Assembly (NCBI RefSeq): GCF_015767635.1
Contig: NZ_CP065230.1
Coordinates: forward strand, 3,906,001 to 3,970,000
Origin: Halomonas sp. A40-4
GTDB lineage: Bacteria > Pseudomonadota > Gammaproteobacteria > Pseudomonadales > Halomonadaceae
Length of the DNA: 64,000 nucleotides
Direction of reading: 5' to 3'
Part shown: positions 34,677 through 43,759 of the stretch, piece by piece
Layout of the letters: every line of letters begins with the position of its first letter
Position numbering within the stretch: the stretch's first letter is position 1
Program-made: the position numbers and the translations under genes
Notes under the pieces: model-generated
Seen by the model: the letters and a program-made list of their open reading frames with translations, nothing else
Told to the model about the DNA's origin: nothing
The model's database searches: none

Positions 34677-36149
34677 ATGAGCAAACAAACAAGCGATCAG
34701 GACGACACCCAGAAAAACGCGGCGTATACCGCTGGTGAGGACAAGGCGGCGCCGTCGTCATCCTCCACAACCGGCTCCCCTCCTAATGGCGCCCCTGGTA
34801 GTCATGGCGACGATTCCAGCCCCTCGACAAACACATCAGCGTCGTCGCAGACGCCTGCTTCCTCATCCAGTGGTCAGCGCTCACGGCGACGCCAGAAAAG
34901 CGCCAAAAACGCCGCTCAGGATACAACCCAGCCAAAGAACCAAGGCGCCAATCAATCAAGCGACGGGCAACAAGCCTCTGCGTCCAGCGATCCCAAGAAG
35001 AGTGGCTCTTCACAGGATACCTCTTCCAGCAGCGCAAAAAGTCCTGCTTCGTCGTCAACGCCTTCATCCGGCAACAAGCAAAGCCCGCCGTCCCAATCCA
35101 CGCCGCCCACTGGCGGCGGCAAAGGCAAAGGCGGGTTTGCCATTGTGTTGGTACTGCTACTGGCGATAGCGGTGGGCGTGGTCGCCTGGCAGGGCTGGCT
35201 ACGCTTGGAAGCCCAGCAGCAGCGACTTAATGAACTCAGTGAAAGCAGTGCGACGCAACAGGCCGTTGACGACCTTGCCGCGCAGCTTGAAAACGCTCAA
35301 GCCCAGCGCGAGCAACAGTTTGACAGCACCATCAGCGAGCTGCGCGATGAGTTTGCCAACTATCGCAGCAACGTCGACGACACCCTGGACGACGTACTGG
35401 CGCAACTATCTCAAGAGCAGGAAACCGATGAGCGCGACTGGCTGCATGCCGAAGCCGCTTATTTATTGCGCCTCGCCAACCAGCGTCTGCAGTTGGAAGG
35501 TGATGTTGAAGGTGCCACTGCGCTGCTGCGCACCGCCGATGCGCGCCTGGAAGATGCCGACAACCCTGCCTTGACATCCGTCCGGCGGGAAATCGCCAAC
35601 GAACTGGCCGCCCTTGATGCTGTCCCGCGCCTGGACCGCACCGGGGTCTATCTGGCGCTGAATGCGCAACAGGAACGCGTCGCCGGGTTGCGCCTTTCCC
35701 AGGCAGTGGAAGAGCGTGCGGTGACCTCGAGCATCGAGCAGCCGCCCACAGGCACCTTCGAGCGCCAACTGGCCCGCTTCGGCGAAGAACTGAAAGACCT
35801 GGTGATGATTCGCCACCATGACGAAGCCCTGGAAGCGCTGGTCACGCCGGAGCAGGAATCATACCTGCGCCAAAGTCTGCGGCTGATACTTGAGCAATCC
35901 CAGTTAGCCTTGCTCAAAGAAGAGCAGTCGCTTTACGAAGCGAGTATCGACAAGGCGTTGGAACTGATCAACGGTTACTATGACACCTCTCGGGAAGAAA
36001 CCCAGCGCGTGATCGAGCGCCTTGAAGAACTCAAGGAGGTGACCGTCGAGCCCGAACTGCCGGATATCAGCGGATCGCAACAGGCCATGGCGGAATTTAT
36101 CGACAACCGCCACGAGTCGCGCCAGCAACAAGAGGGAGGTGAGTCATGA
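34677..36149 (+). CDS. hemX: HemX-like membrane protein with a long Ser/Pro/Gln-rich N-terminus
   Basis: 490 residues. Residues 1-155 are low-complexity (Ser, Thr, Pro, Gln, Gly, Lys) and presumably disordered in the cytoplasm. A single membrane helix (about 157-178, FAIVLVLLLAIAVGVVAW) is followed by a periplasmic coiled coil (about 180-245) and the HemX core with DWLHAEAAYLLRLANQRL and the late DLVMIRHHDEALEALVTPEQESYLRQSLRL. Often annotated as uroporphyrinogen-III C-methyltransferase, but no methyltransferase motif is present; the true role is unknown. Overlaps hemY by ATGA. The N-terminal extension is longer than in enteric HemX. Confidence 0.9.
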   Translation: MSKQTSDQDDTQKNAAYTAGEDKAAPSSSSTTGSPPNGAPGSHGDDSSPSTNTSASSQTPASSSSGQRSRRRQKSAKNAAQDTTQPKNQGANQSSDGQQASASSDPKKSGSSQDTSSSSAKSPASSSTPSSGNKQSPPSQSTPPTGGGKGKGGFAIVLVLLLAIAVGVVAWQGWLRLEAQQQRLNELSESSATQQAVDDLAAQLENAQAQREQQFDSTISELRDEFANYRSNVDDTLDDVLAQLSQEQETDERDWLHAEAAYLLRLANQRLQLEGDVEGATALLRTADARLEDADNPALTSVRREIANELAALDAVPRLDRTGVYLALNAQQERVAGLRLSQAVEERAVTSSIEQPPTGTFERQLARFGEELKDLVMIRHHDEALEALVTPEQESYLRQSLRLILEQSQLALLKEEQSLYEASIDKALELINGYYDTSREETQRVIERLEELKEVTVEPELPDISGSQQAMAEFIDNRHESRQQQEGGES

Positions 36150-37405
36150 GAAAGCTCATCCTGCTGATTGTTGCCGGGCTCGCCGTTGGGGCGCTGTTTG
36201 GCCACCTGATGATGTCAGTGCCCGGCTACTGGCTGATACGCGTCGGTGACACCTCGGTGCAAACCTCCTTCTGGTTTGGCCTTGTACTGCTGTTGGCCGC
36301 CTTTCTGGTGCTGCATTTTATACTGCGCCTGCTAAGCGGCATGATTCGCCCGGTAGGCCGATTTCGCACCTGGAATAGCCGCGCCCGCAACCGCCGTGCC
36401 ATGAAGCGCACTGTGCGGGGGCTGGTGGCCATGACCGAAGGGCGCTGGAAACGCGCAGAAAAAACGCTGGTGAAAGCGGCCGATGATTCCAGCACGCCGC
36501 TGGTGAACTACCTATCGGCAGCCCTGGCGGCACACTATCAAGGCAACTACACCCAATCCCAAGAGCACATCAATCAAGCCCAACTGACGACGGAAGGTGC
36601 TGATACCGCCATTGGCTTGATGCAGGCGCAATTACTGATCGACCGCCAGCAGCCTGAAGAAGCGTTGGCAATTCTTAACCGCTTGGACAAGCAGCTGTCT
36701 AATCACCCGCAAGTACTCAAGCTTCTCAAGCAGGTCTTCCTGAGCGTCAACGACTGGGAAGGATTACGCCGGCTGATCCCCCGGTTAGCCGCGCAAAAGC
36801 TGATTTCACAGCAGGAGCGCGAAGAACTCGAGTTCAAAGCATACCGTGAGCTGATTATCTTCGAGGCCAAAAATCCGAGCGATATCGAGCGTGTTCGCAG
36901 CCTCTGGGCAGACATGCCCGACTACCTGCGCGGCAAGACCGAGCTCATCGTGCTGTACGCCGAGGCCCTGCTACAGGCCAACGAAGACACCATTGCCGAA
37001 CGGTTGCTGAATCACTCTCTCGATCACCACTGGGATGCCCGGCTTGTGAAGCGTTACGGATTGCTCAATGTCGATCCGTCACGCCAGCTCGTCAAAGCGG
37101 AAAAATGGCTTCAGGAACGGCCTAACGACCCCGAGCTGCTGCTTGCCTGCGGGCGATTGTCACTACGCACCGGTAAATGGACCAAAGCACAAGAGTACTT
37201 TGAGGCCAGCCAACGCCAACGCCCCAGCGGTGTGGCCTGCGCCGAGCTTGCTCGCCTCTACGCCAGTCTCGGCGAGCATAACAAAAGCCAGCTTTACTAC
37301 CGCCACAGCGTGGAAATGCTGGCCAAGTCGCTGCCTTCGCTGCCCCAGCCAAGCGATGCCAGCGATAGCCAGCCAGATGGCAAAAGGGCGAAGAAACGCG
37401 CCTGA
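36146..37405 (+). CDS. hemY: HemY-like TPR membrane protein
   Basis: 419 residues. Two N-terminal membrane helices (about 3-22 and 42-63), then a conserved WNSRARNRRAMKRTVRGLVAMTEGRWKRAEKTL block and TPR repeats to the C-terminus (LACGRLSLRTGKWTKAQEYFEAS). Unrelated to the Bacillus HemY oxidase; in gammaproteobacteria it always follows hemX and its role in heme metabolism is not settled. Ends the hem operon, 25 nt before a strong terminator. Confidence 0.93.
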   Translation: MRKLILLIVAGLAVGALFGHLMMSVPGYWLIRVGDTSVQTSFWFGLVLLLAAFLVLHFILRLLSGMIRPVGRFRTWNSRARNRRAMKRTVRGLVAMTEGRWKRAEKTLVKAADDSSTPLVNYLSAALAAHYQGNYTQSQEHINQAQLTTEGADTAIGLMQAQLLIDRQQPEEALAILNRLDKQLSNHPQVLKLLKQVFLSVNDWEGLRRLIPRLAAQKLISQQEREELEFKAYRELIIFEAKNPSDIERVRSLWADMPDYLRGKTELIVLYAEALLQANEDTIAERLLNHSLDHHWDARLVKRYGLLNVDPSRQLVKAEKWLQERPNDPELLLACGRLSLRTGKWTKAQEYFEASQRQRPSGVACAELARLYASLGEHNKSQLYYRHSVEMLAKSLPSLPQPSDASDSQPDGKRAKKRA

Positions 37406-37430
37406 TGCAGAAACAGATGAAGTTCAAAAA

Positions 37431-37455
37431 GGGGGCTCAATAAGCCCCCTTTTTT
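37431..37455 (+). terminator. Rho-independent terminator of hemCDXY
   Basis: A 7-bp stem GGGGGCT/AGCCCCC with a 5-nt loop, followed by TTTTTT. An upstream A-run makes it usable on the minus strand too, for the convergent Usp gene. Confidence 0.92.
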
Positions 37456-37512
37456 GCTTATTTATAACCTGCGCTGGGTAGCGTTGATGCATTGGCCGAC
37501 CGTCCACCGACA

Positions 37513-37956
37513 CTACCGGCTTACAGTGATCACTCGACACTTTGCAGAATGACTCACTTTGTGCGATACGCTGCCAATCATCACCCCTCCCAAGTCACTT
37601 AGTCCGCGGCTTCCCATAACGATAGCATCTATCGGCAAGTTGTTAGCTGTCTCCAAAATCACCCTCACCGGATCGCCCTGAATGAGATGCTTTTCAACCT
37701 GCTGAGCCCCTTGTTCACACGCTGAAGCGAGCGCTTGCTCTAGTAGCTGGTCGCCAGCTTTAATACGTTCATCAAGAGGGGCTTCTGCATTTAGCGCGCC
37801 AACACCCCAGACTAAGGTGGCTTCGTACGCCAACACTTGCGGTATGTGCAATAAGTAAAGCGTTGCACCGCTTTCGCCCAACAGCTTACAAGCGACAGAT
37901 AACGCTTGCTTTGCATGTTCCGAACCATCAATAGGAACGAGAATACGGTCATACAT
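37513..37956 (-). CDS. Universal stress protein, single domain
   Basis: 147 residues. N-terminus ILVPIDGSEHAKQALSVAC, nucleotide loop GSRGLSDLGGVMIGSVSHKVSHSAKC fitting G-x2-G-x9-G-S, hence ATP-binding type. Divergent from the LysR gene with 218 nt between; the LysR composite operator there is oriented (ATAC-N7-GTAT far, AT-rich element near) as it would be for activation of this Usp gene. Its link to aromatic stress is therefore possible but inferred. Confidence 0.9.
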   Translation of the reverse strand: MYDRILVPIDGSEHAKQALSVACKLLGESGATLYLLHIPQVLAYEATLVWGVGALNAEAPLDERIKAGDQLLEQALASACEQGAQQVEKHLIQGDPVRVILETANNLPIDAIVMGSRGLSDLGGVMIGSVSHKVSHSAKCRVITVSR

Positions 37957-38132
37957 AATGAAATCCCCTTCTTGAAACTTTTGTTTTTGCCGATATGCCG
38001 CGTTTATGAGACGACATTTAATCCGCTAACGACTGAAAAATTGTATGATACGCCTAGCAGATCAATCCGAAGCAGCATTGGGCATTGCCTTACTCCCCCA
38101 CTATAAACAGACTGCTGCCAGTAAAGAGATAA

Positions 38133-38173
38133 AACCAATATTGTTTAAGCAGCCGCTCATACCCTGGAGGTAT
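38133..38173. promoter_or_regulatory. Composite LysR-type operator, copy at the regulator gene
   Basis: AACCAATATTGTTTA (38133-38147) followed 11 nt later by ATAC-N7-GTAT (38159-38173), the BenM/CatM recognition pattern. The same two elements with identical spacing occur at 48308-48348 upstream of catB. Here the ATAC-N7-GTAT arm touches the regulator's ribosome site and lies one base before its ATG, so binding should block its own synthesis. Confidence 0.72.
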
Positions 38174-38174
38174 C

Positions 38175-39077
38175 ATGGAACTGCGCCACCTGAGATACTT
38201 TTGTATTGTTGCCGAGGAGCTTAACCTCACCTGCGCAGCCGAACGCTTACACATATCTCAGCCGCCTTTATCTCGCCAAATCAAGCAGCTAGAACAAGAA
38301 GTCGGCGCTGAACTATTTGAGCGAAGCACCCGGGGTCTGCGTTTGACCCCTGCAGGCGTGTTTTTTCAACAGCACGCGCTACAGATATTAGAGAAAGTGG
38401 AAGTGACCATCGATGGAACGCGTCGCATGGCACGAAGCAAACGCATGCTATTTGGCATTGGTTTTGTGCCTTCCGTGTTTTATGGTCAACTACCGATAAT
38501 GGTGCGCGACTTGCGCCAAAAGGATAATGTCGAGCTCTCATTAGCAGAACTCACGACCGTTCAGCAAATTCAGGCACTCAAGGCTGGCCGTATTGATATT
38601 GGGTTTGGGCGCCTACGCATTGATGACCCAGACGTCGAACAAGAGATTCTCTTTAACGAGCCGTTAATTGCCGCCTTGCCTAACGGACACCCCCTAGAAG
38701 GCACGACACCGAGCTGCGAAGACCTCGCCCACTACCCACTCATTCTCTTTCCATCCAAGCCAAGGCCAAGCATGGCAGACATGGTACTGGGCATCTTCCG
38801 CCGCCAGGGGTTAAAGGTGGAGGTTGTACAAGAGGCCAACGAACTACAAACCGCACTGAGCCTAGTGGCCTCAGGCATTGGCATTACGCTGGTACCAGAG
38901 CAAGTCAAGCGCGTCCAGCGCGATGGCGTCACCTATATTCCGTTGAAAGATAAATCACTGGTTACCCCCGTCATCTGTAGTCGCCGACGCGGTGAGCCCC
39001 CCTCTCTCATGATGCAGGAGGCTAACGCCATTTTAGAGGTTCTGGTCGAAAATCGTCGTTCCGGCCGCTATCCCTAA
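38175..39077 (+). CDS. LysR-type regulator, BenM/CatM (CatR) type
   Basis: 300 residues. An N-terminal winged helix-turn-helix (about 1-60: MELRHLRYFCIVAEELN, AAERLHISQPPLSRQIKQLEQEVG) and an effector domain whose FGIGFVPSVFYG, ALKAGRIDIGFGRLRIDDPDVE, LFPSKPRPS and LVASGIGITLVPE segments follow Acinetobacter BenM/CatM closely, from memory. Such regulators respond to cis,cis-muconate (and benzoate for BenM) and activate cat/ben promoters. Unusual: it lies beyond the far end of the ben-cat block, about 10 kb from catB, instead of next to it. GGAGG in the operator doubles as its ribosome site. Confidence 0.88.
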   Translation: MELRHLRYFCIVAEELNLTCAAERLHISQPPLSRQIKQLEQEVGAELFERSTRGLRLTPAGVFFQQHALQILEKVEVTIDGTRRMARSKRMLFGIGFVPSVFYGQLPIMVRDLRQKDNVELSLAELTTVQQIQALKAGRIDIGFGRLRIDDPDVEQEILFNEPLIAALPNGHPLEGTTPSCEDLAHYPLILFPSKPRPSMADMVLGIFRRQGLKVEVVQEANELQTALSLVASGIGITLVPEQVKRVQRDGVTYIPLKDKSLVTPVICSRRRGEPPSLMMQEANAILEVLVENRRSGRYP

Positions 39078-39233
39078 AGACGGCTCGTTGAGTATTTTGT
39101 GGCTAACACTGACTGCTTACGGTAGGCCCGGCGAGCCAAGGTAGTCCTTGGCGCTTTGCTCCAACGATGCAGTGAAGCTTTACTATCGTCGATTGCCGCA
39201 TAGATCTTATCAATGATGCTATTTCTCATACCG

Positions 39234-40406
39234 TCACTCAAAAGAAAAACGACGATGTAAAATGTTGTAGGCAAGCGCCCCGAAAATGACACCCCAAAAA
39301 GCCGAACCCAATCCTAAAAAACTTATACCAGATGCCGTGGAAATGAAGGTAATGACCGATGCCTCCAAGTGATTCTTTTCCGCGGCAAAAGCACTCACAT
39401 TGCTGGTAATCGCTCCGATCAGTGCCAAACCCGCCAACACAGCGACGAACTCTCCTGGCAATGCGGTAAATAACGCCACAATGGTTCCGGCGAAAGTACC
39501 GCCCACAAGGTAGAAGACGCCGTTCGCCACGCCGGCCACATAGCGTCTATCTGGATCTTCATGGGCTTCTTTACTGGTACATATCGCTGCCGTAATGGCA
39601 GCTATCACAGTGGTGATACCGCCAAAAAACGCAGTAACCAAAGAGGTCAAGCTGGCGACGGTAACAATTGGCTTAGCAGCTGTGTTATAGCCAGAACTGC
39701 GCATGATCGCCATGCCTGGCAGGAACTGCCCAGTAAGGCTGACCAGCACCAGCGGGATTGCCAAACTTAAGGTAGCATCCCACGTCCACTCAGGACGGAT
39801 TAACTGTGGCTCGGCAAGCTGAACAGAAACGCCCTCCAGACTCGCGCCTTCTAAGAAGACAGCCAACGCGACGCCAACCACTAACAATAGCACTAGGCTG
39901 TAGCGAGGTGTCAGCCGCTTGAAGGCCAGGTAGGCAATGATCATACCGATCGCCAGCATCGGAACGTTTTCCAACGACACAAATACTCCAACACCAAACT
40001 GAAAAAGAATACCCGCCATCATGGCACTAGCAATTCCAGGCGGAATCAGACGAATAATCCGGTCGAAAGAACCTGTAATTCCAATCACAAAAATTACCGC
40101 TGCAGCGGTTAAATAAGCGCCTACCGCCTCGTTTAGCGAAAGTCCTGGAAACAAGGTCACCAGCAGTGCCGTGCCGGGTGCAGACCAAGCGGTCACTACC
40201 GGCACTTTTAACCATAGGCTTAAAAAGATACCTGAGACAGCTGCGCCGATTGAGATGGCCCAGACCCAGGACGTCATCATGGCACTGGATATTTCGGCGC
40301 TCTGAGCCGCCTGGAAAAAGATGGCGAGTGGCCCGGAATAAGAGACCAGCACCGCTACAAAGCCAGCAGTGATAGCAGGGATAGAGGCATCCTTGTAAAG
40401 CTGCAT
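39234..40406 (-). CDS. benE: BenE-family benzoate/H+ symporter, paralogue 1
   Basis: 390 residues, about 12 helices of the BenE family: ITAGFVAVLVSYSGPLAIFFQAA, a VTAWSAPGTALL motif, GITGSFDRIIRLIPPGIASAMMAGILFQFGVG, and FFGGITTVIAAITAAICTSKEAHEDPDRRYVAGV. Imports benzoate or a related aromatic acid with protons. This sequence is the closer of the two in the window to classical BenE. Last gene of the leftward ben block, 204 nt and a terminator hairpin after the second BenE-like gene, so possibly transcribed on its own. Confidence 0.9.
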   Translation of the reverse strand: MQLYKDASIPAITAGFVAVLVSYSGPLAIFFQAAQSAEISSAMMTSWVWAISIGAAVSGIFLSLWLKVPVVTAWSAPGTALLVTLFPGLSLNEAVGAYLTAAAVIFVIGITGSFDRIIRLIPPGIASAMMAGILFQFGVGVFVSLENVPMLAIGMIIAYLAFKRLTPRYSLVLLLVVGVALAVFLEGASLEGVSVQLAEPQLIRPEWTWDATLSLAIPLVLVSLTGQFLPGMAIMRSSGYNTAAKPIVTVASLTSLVTAFFGGITTVIAAITAAICTSKEAHEDPDRRYVAGVANGVFYLVGGTFAGTIVALFTALPGEFVAVLAGLALIGAITSNVSAFAAEKNHLEASVITFISTASGISFLGLGSAFWGVIFGALAYNILHRRFSFE

Positions 40407-40537
40407 GCAACGAATTCCTAATAACGTGAGTTGTACTATTTTCCTACCAGCAATATCGAAGTGGGGTTAAAGAATAAAAGGAATAACCTTTAGCCACACT
40501 GAAGTCTCTGCTTTAGCCCACTTTCAAAGTAGGAACA

Positions 40538-40573
40538 CAAAAAAGGCCCGCTCGATATAAAAAGCCACGGGCC
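40538..40573 (-). terminator. Terminator after the second BenE-like gene
   Basis: A 6-bp stem GGCCCG/CGGGCC with a 17-nt loop, followed on the minus strand by TTTTTTG. Probably ends or reduces the cat-ben transcript before the 39234-40406 permease gene. Confidence 0.65.
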
Positions 40574-40610
40574 AAGAAAGATAGATGGCATGGGTTTGAG
40601 GATACGAAAT

Positions 40611-41855
40611 TTAACCCGTTTTCTTTAGAGCACCACGATTAAAGACGAACTCAAAATCTTTGGTTTCAAAAATAAGCGATACGATCACACCGACGACCAG
40701 TGCCCAGAAAGTGGCGCCAATTTCCAACATTGAAACCCCAGAAGCGGCGATCAAGAAAGCAAATAATGCACCCATCTCGTGCTTCTTACCGGCAAAGGCG
40801 ATCGACATAGCCGACGTGATGACCCGCATTAGTGCCAAACCCGCAATAATGGCAATAAAGTAGCTTGGCGTTGCCTCTAGAAGACTGACCACGTAGCCAT
40901 AGAAAGGCGCGCCAATGATAAAAATGGTACCGGCAATTACCGCCGCTACCCAACGTTTATCATGACTACCGGCCTCTGGCGATGCGCACACCCCAGTCAT
41001 CGGGGCCGCAATGCAGGTACTATGAAGATTGAAGAATGCAGATATCATGGTGCCTAACCCGCCCACAGCGGTAATTGCATTAGCCGGGGCATCTTTATAC
41101 CCCATCCCTTTGACCAGGCCAACGCCGGCCGGCGTTTCCATCCCAACGAGAATAATGGCCAGGGGCAGGCCGTAGGTCAGGAAAGCCGCAACGCTAAACT
41201 CAGGCATAATGAACTCCGGGAAGCGAATGGTCGCTTCAATGCCTGACAGATCTACGCCAGTCACCATGAGGTAAATCAGACCTGCGACCATTGAGACAAT
41301 CAACGGTGGAATTTTGCGAAAGAGTCGCGCAGAAATAAAGAAAGCAAGGATCATGATAGACGCTGGCACTATCGCATCTTCCAGCGGGCTTACCATCTTA
41401 AGGCCAAAGCTAAGCAGCATCCCACCGACCATGCCCATCACGATAGGCATGGGAATAAGGCGCATCACTATCCCCATCACACCGGTCAAACCCGCTACCA
41501 ATGTTATGGCGCCAGCGATCAAACTAGCCCCTAAGGCGGCTTCAAGCCCCACAACAGGAATGACCGCAGCAAACATCAGCGCTCCGGGGATTGAATTAGC
41601 CATCGGCAAAGGCAGCCGGTAATAGGCTGGCATCAAGAGGCCAAAGAATCCATTGATCATCAGATAGCTTATGACCCAAATCATAATGAAGGAGGAATCG
41701 AGACCAGCGGAGGTACCAGCGCTAATGTGAACGACTCCTACGCTAAGACCTAAAATGCCTGCAACCAAACCTGTGCTTGCATTATCAGCATTGAGGTCAC
41801 GTATAAAATCGCGGGGTGCATGCCTAAGACTGACGCCTTTCTCAAGATGTTTCAC
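40611..41855 (-). CDS. BenE-family transporter, paralogue 2
   Basis: 414 residues, about 12 helices. It has the BenE/SulP-like pattern with GLVAGILGLSVGVVHISAG, YYRLPLPMANSIPGALMFAA, GVMGIVMRLIPMPIVMGMVGGMLLSFGLKM and FNLHSTCIAAPMTGVCASPEAGSHDKRWVAAV, the last matching the region TSKEAHEDPDRRYVAGV of the neighbour. Quite divergent from paralogue 1, so it may take a different aromatic acid such as salicylate or a hydroxybenzoate. It follows benD by 99 nt and is the end of the main cat-ben transcript. Confidence 0.85.
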   Translation of the reverse strand: MKHLEKGVSLRHAPRDFIRDLNADNASTGLVAGILGLSVGVVHISAGTSAGLDSSFIMIWVISYLMINGFFGLLMPAYYRLPLPMANSIPGALMFAAVIPVVGLEAALGASLIAGAITLVAGLTGVMGIVMRLIPMPIVMGMVGGMLLSFGLKMVSPLEDAIVPASIMILAFFISARLFRKIPPLIVSMVAGLIYLMVTGVDLSGIEATIRFPEFIMPEFSVAAFLTYGLPLAIILVGMETPAGVGLVKGMGYKDAPANAITAVGGLGTMISAFFNLHSTCIAAPMTGVCASPEAGSHDKRWVAAVIAGTIFIIGAPFYGYVVSLLEATPSYFIAIIAGLALMRVITSAMSIAFAGKKHEMGALFAFLIAASGVSMLEIGATFWALVVGVIVSLIFETKDFEFVFNRGALKKTG

Positions 41856-41954
41856 GGCTTTCTCCTGGGTTATTGTGATTAGAGTTATAAATTAACGATT
41901 AAGCTTTAGTTAGAATTATCTGTGTTTAAGCCGCAGCTAAGTTGCCAATAGCCA

Positions 41955-42737
41955 CTAACCAAGGTCACCACCCGCCACAGGTAGTACGCTACCGGTGATA
42001 TAGCTGGCGTCGTCAGATGCAAGAAACAAAATGGGGGCTGCCATTTCATCCAACGTTCCATAGCGACTCATCAGGCAGCTCTGCTTGGTTTGGTCAATAT
42101 GTGCCTGGAACCAGGCCTGTTCTGTCGAGTTACTAGGCTTAGGAGTGCCTCTCGAAATGCGTCGTGGCGGCGCTTCCGTCCCACCTGGCGCCGTCGCCAC
42201 CACGCGAATGCCATGCTCAGCGTATTCAAACGCAAGCGAAGCGGTCATTGCGTTGACGCCCCCTTTGGCTGCTGAGTAAGGAATTCGATGTATACCGCGT
42301 GTAGCTGCCGAGGAGACGTTAACAATCACACCATTACCCTGCTTCACCATGGTGGGCAGTACCGAACGGCAACACCACAGGGTAGGCATCAGCGAGCGGT
42401 TAATTTCGGCAGCAATCTCGGTATCGGTAAACTCAGTAAATGGCTTGAAATTGATCGCACCGCCCACGTTGTTAATAAGAATATCAATACACCCAAATTG
42501 CTCGTGTACAGCCTGCATGGCTTCCTCGGCGCCGGCGTATGTTTCCAGGTCCGCTTGTACCGCGATTACGTCGCTACCTTTCTCACGAAGTCCGTTCACC
42601 ACCTCATGGATATCATCAGCACGATCCACCAGCGCTAACTTTGCTCCTTCGGAAGCAGCAAGCTCAGCTACGCGCTGCCCAATCCCTTGAGCCGCACCGG
42701 TAATCACCATGACTTTGTTTTGAAAACGTTGTGTCAT
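41955..42737 (-). CDS. benD: cis-1,2-dihydroxycyclohexa-3,5-diene-1-carboxylate dehydrogenase
   Basis: 260-residue SDR enzyme. Cofactor motif VITGAAQGIGQ, NNVGG, catalytic Ser in NVSSAAT and YSAAKGG (Tyr-x3-Lys). It oxidises and decarboxylates the benzoate cis-diol to catechol with NAD+. The ATG overlaps the benC stop (ATGA). Position after benABC makes the assignment specific. Confidence 0.95.
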   Translation of the reverse strand: MTQRFQNKVMVITGAAQGIGQRVAELAASEGAKLALVDRADDIHEVVNGLREKGSDVIAVQADLETYAGAEEAMQAVHEQFGCIDILINNVGGAINFKPFTEFTDTEIAAEINRSLMPTLWCCRSVLPTMVKQGNGVIVNVSSAATRGIHRIPYSAAKGGVNAMTASLAFEYAEHGIRVVATAPGGTEAPPRRISRGTPKPSNSTEQAWFQAHIDQTKQSCLMSRYGTLDEMAAPILFLASDDASYITGSVLPVAGGDLG

Positions 42738-43759
42738 GAGGCACCACCTACTTCATTAGGGGTGAATTTCTCGTAGTAGAAGCTCTGTGGCTCGATTCCT
42801 TCAGCATCGAAGTGCTTAAGCACGGCATCCACCATTGGCGGCGGGCCGCACAGGTAAACGTCCACATCACCGTTATGCATTACCTCTGCGTCCATGTGAT
42901 GGGTTACATAGCCTTTGCGCGGGTGATCACTTTCTTCATCCACGATCACTGTGGAGTAGGTAAAACCAGGCAACCTCTCAGCAAAGACGTCGAGTGCGTC
43001 AGTTTTGACCAGGTGGTCATCTTTGTTGACGCCGTAAATCATATGGATCGGCGTGTCACAACCCTTCTCTGACAGTTGCTCCAGCATGGAAAGAAACGGT
43101 GCGAGTCCCGTACCACCCGCCAGCATGAGGACTGGGCGAGTCACTTCACGCAGGTAGAAGCTCCCTAGCGGGCCGGTCAACGTGAGTCTATCTCCCGCTG
43201 CTGCCCGTTCAGTCAAGTAACCACTCATGACCCCTTTGGAAATGTTACGAATCAAGAAGGTAGCGCGCTTATCACCTGGCAAGGAGCTAAACGAATAGGA
43301 GCGGTGAGCATCTGTGCCGGGCACGTCAATATGGATGTACTGGCCTGGCAGGAAGGCAAGGCCTTCCTGCTCGTCTAGATCGACAACAAGCTCAATGCTG
43401 TCTTCCGACAGTTGATCAACGACCGACAGCGTGCCCTCAACCTTGCCGACCTGAGTCTTGCACAGGCTGGAGGCTACCGGCACTTGGACGACACAGTCCG
43501 ATGACGGCACCATTTGGCAAGTGAGCACTTGTCCGTCAGCAACCTCCTCATCGGAGAGCGCTTCCTCCAAGTACTCGTCACCCATGTCGAACTCACCCTG
43601 TTCACAGTGTCCTTTACAGGTGCCACATACGCCGTCAGAGCAGTCCATCGGCAGGTTAACTTTTTGCCGATAAGCGGCGTCGAGAACCGTTTCTCCTTCT
43701 TTACATCCGATAAAACGGGTGACGCCATCCTCAAAGTTGAGGGCAATGGTATAGCTCAT
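42734..43759 (-). CDS. benC: Benzoate 1,2-dioxygenase reductase
   Basis: 341 residues from the ATG at 43759 (AGGAGA 7 nt upstream); the frame is open to 43777 but has no better start. A plant-type 2Fe-2S domain with Cys ligands in CSDGVCGTCKGHC and LTCQM (about 40-80), then FAD-binding HRSYSFSS (Arg-x-Tyr-Ser) and NAD-binding MLAGGTGLAPFLSML, ending in YLCGPPPMVD and FYYEKF. Passes electrons from NADH to BenAB. The translation start region AGAGGAGAGTTAACCATGA could pair with the conserved core of the two sRNAs, in line with an iron-sulfur protein being spared under iron limitation. Confidence 0.96.
   Translation of the reverse strand: MSYTIALNFEDGVTRFIGCKEGETVLDAAYRQKVNLPMDCSDGVCGTCKGHCEQGEFDMGDEYLEEALSDEEVADGQVLTCQMVPSSDCVVQVPVASSLCKTQVGKVEGTLSVVDQLSEDSIELVVDLDEQEGLAFLPGQYIHIDVPGTDAHRSYSFSSLPGDKRATFLIRNISKGVMSGYLTERAAAGDRLTLTGPLGSFYLREVTRPVLMLAGGTGLAPFLSMLEQLSEKGCDTPIHMIYGVNKDDHLVKTDALDVFAERLPGFTYSTVIVDEESDHPRKGYVTHHMDAEVMHNGDVDVYLCGPPPMVDAVLKHFDAEGIEPQSFYYEKFTPNEVGGAS

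Noticed and set aside
39078..39233. Minus-strand frame in the LysR-benE gap with a protein-like tail (RWSKAPRTTLARRAYRKQ)
   Set aside because: It overlaps the benE 3' end, has no ribosome site and matches nothing I recognise; could be a remnant, but not supportable.
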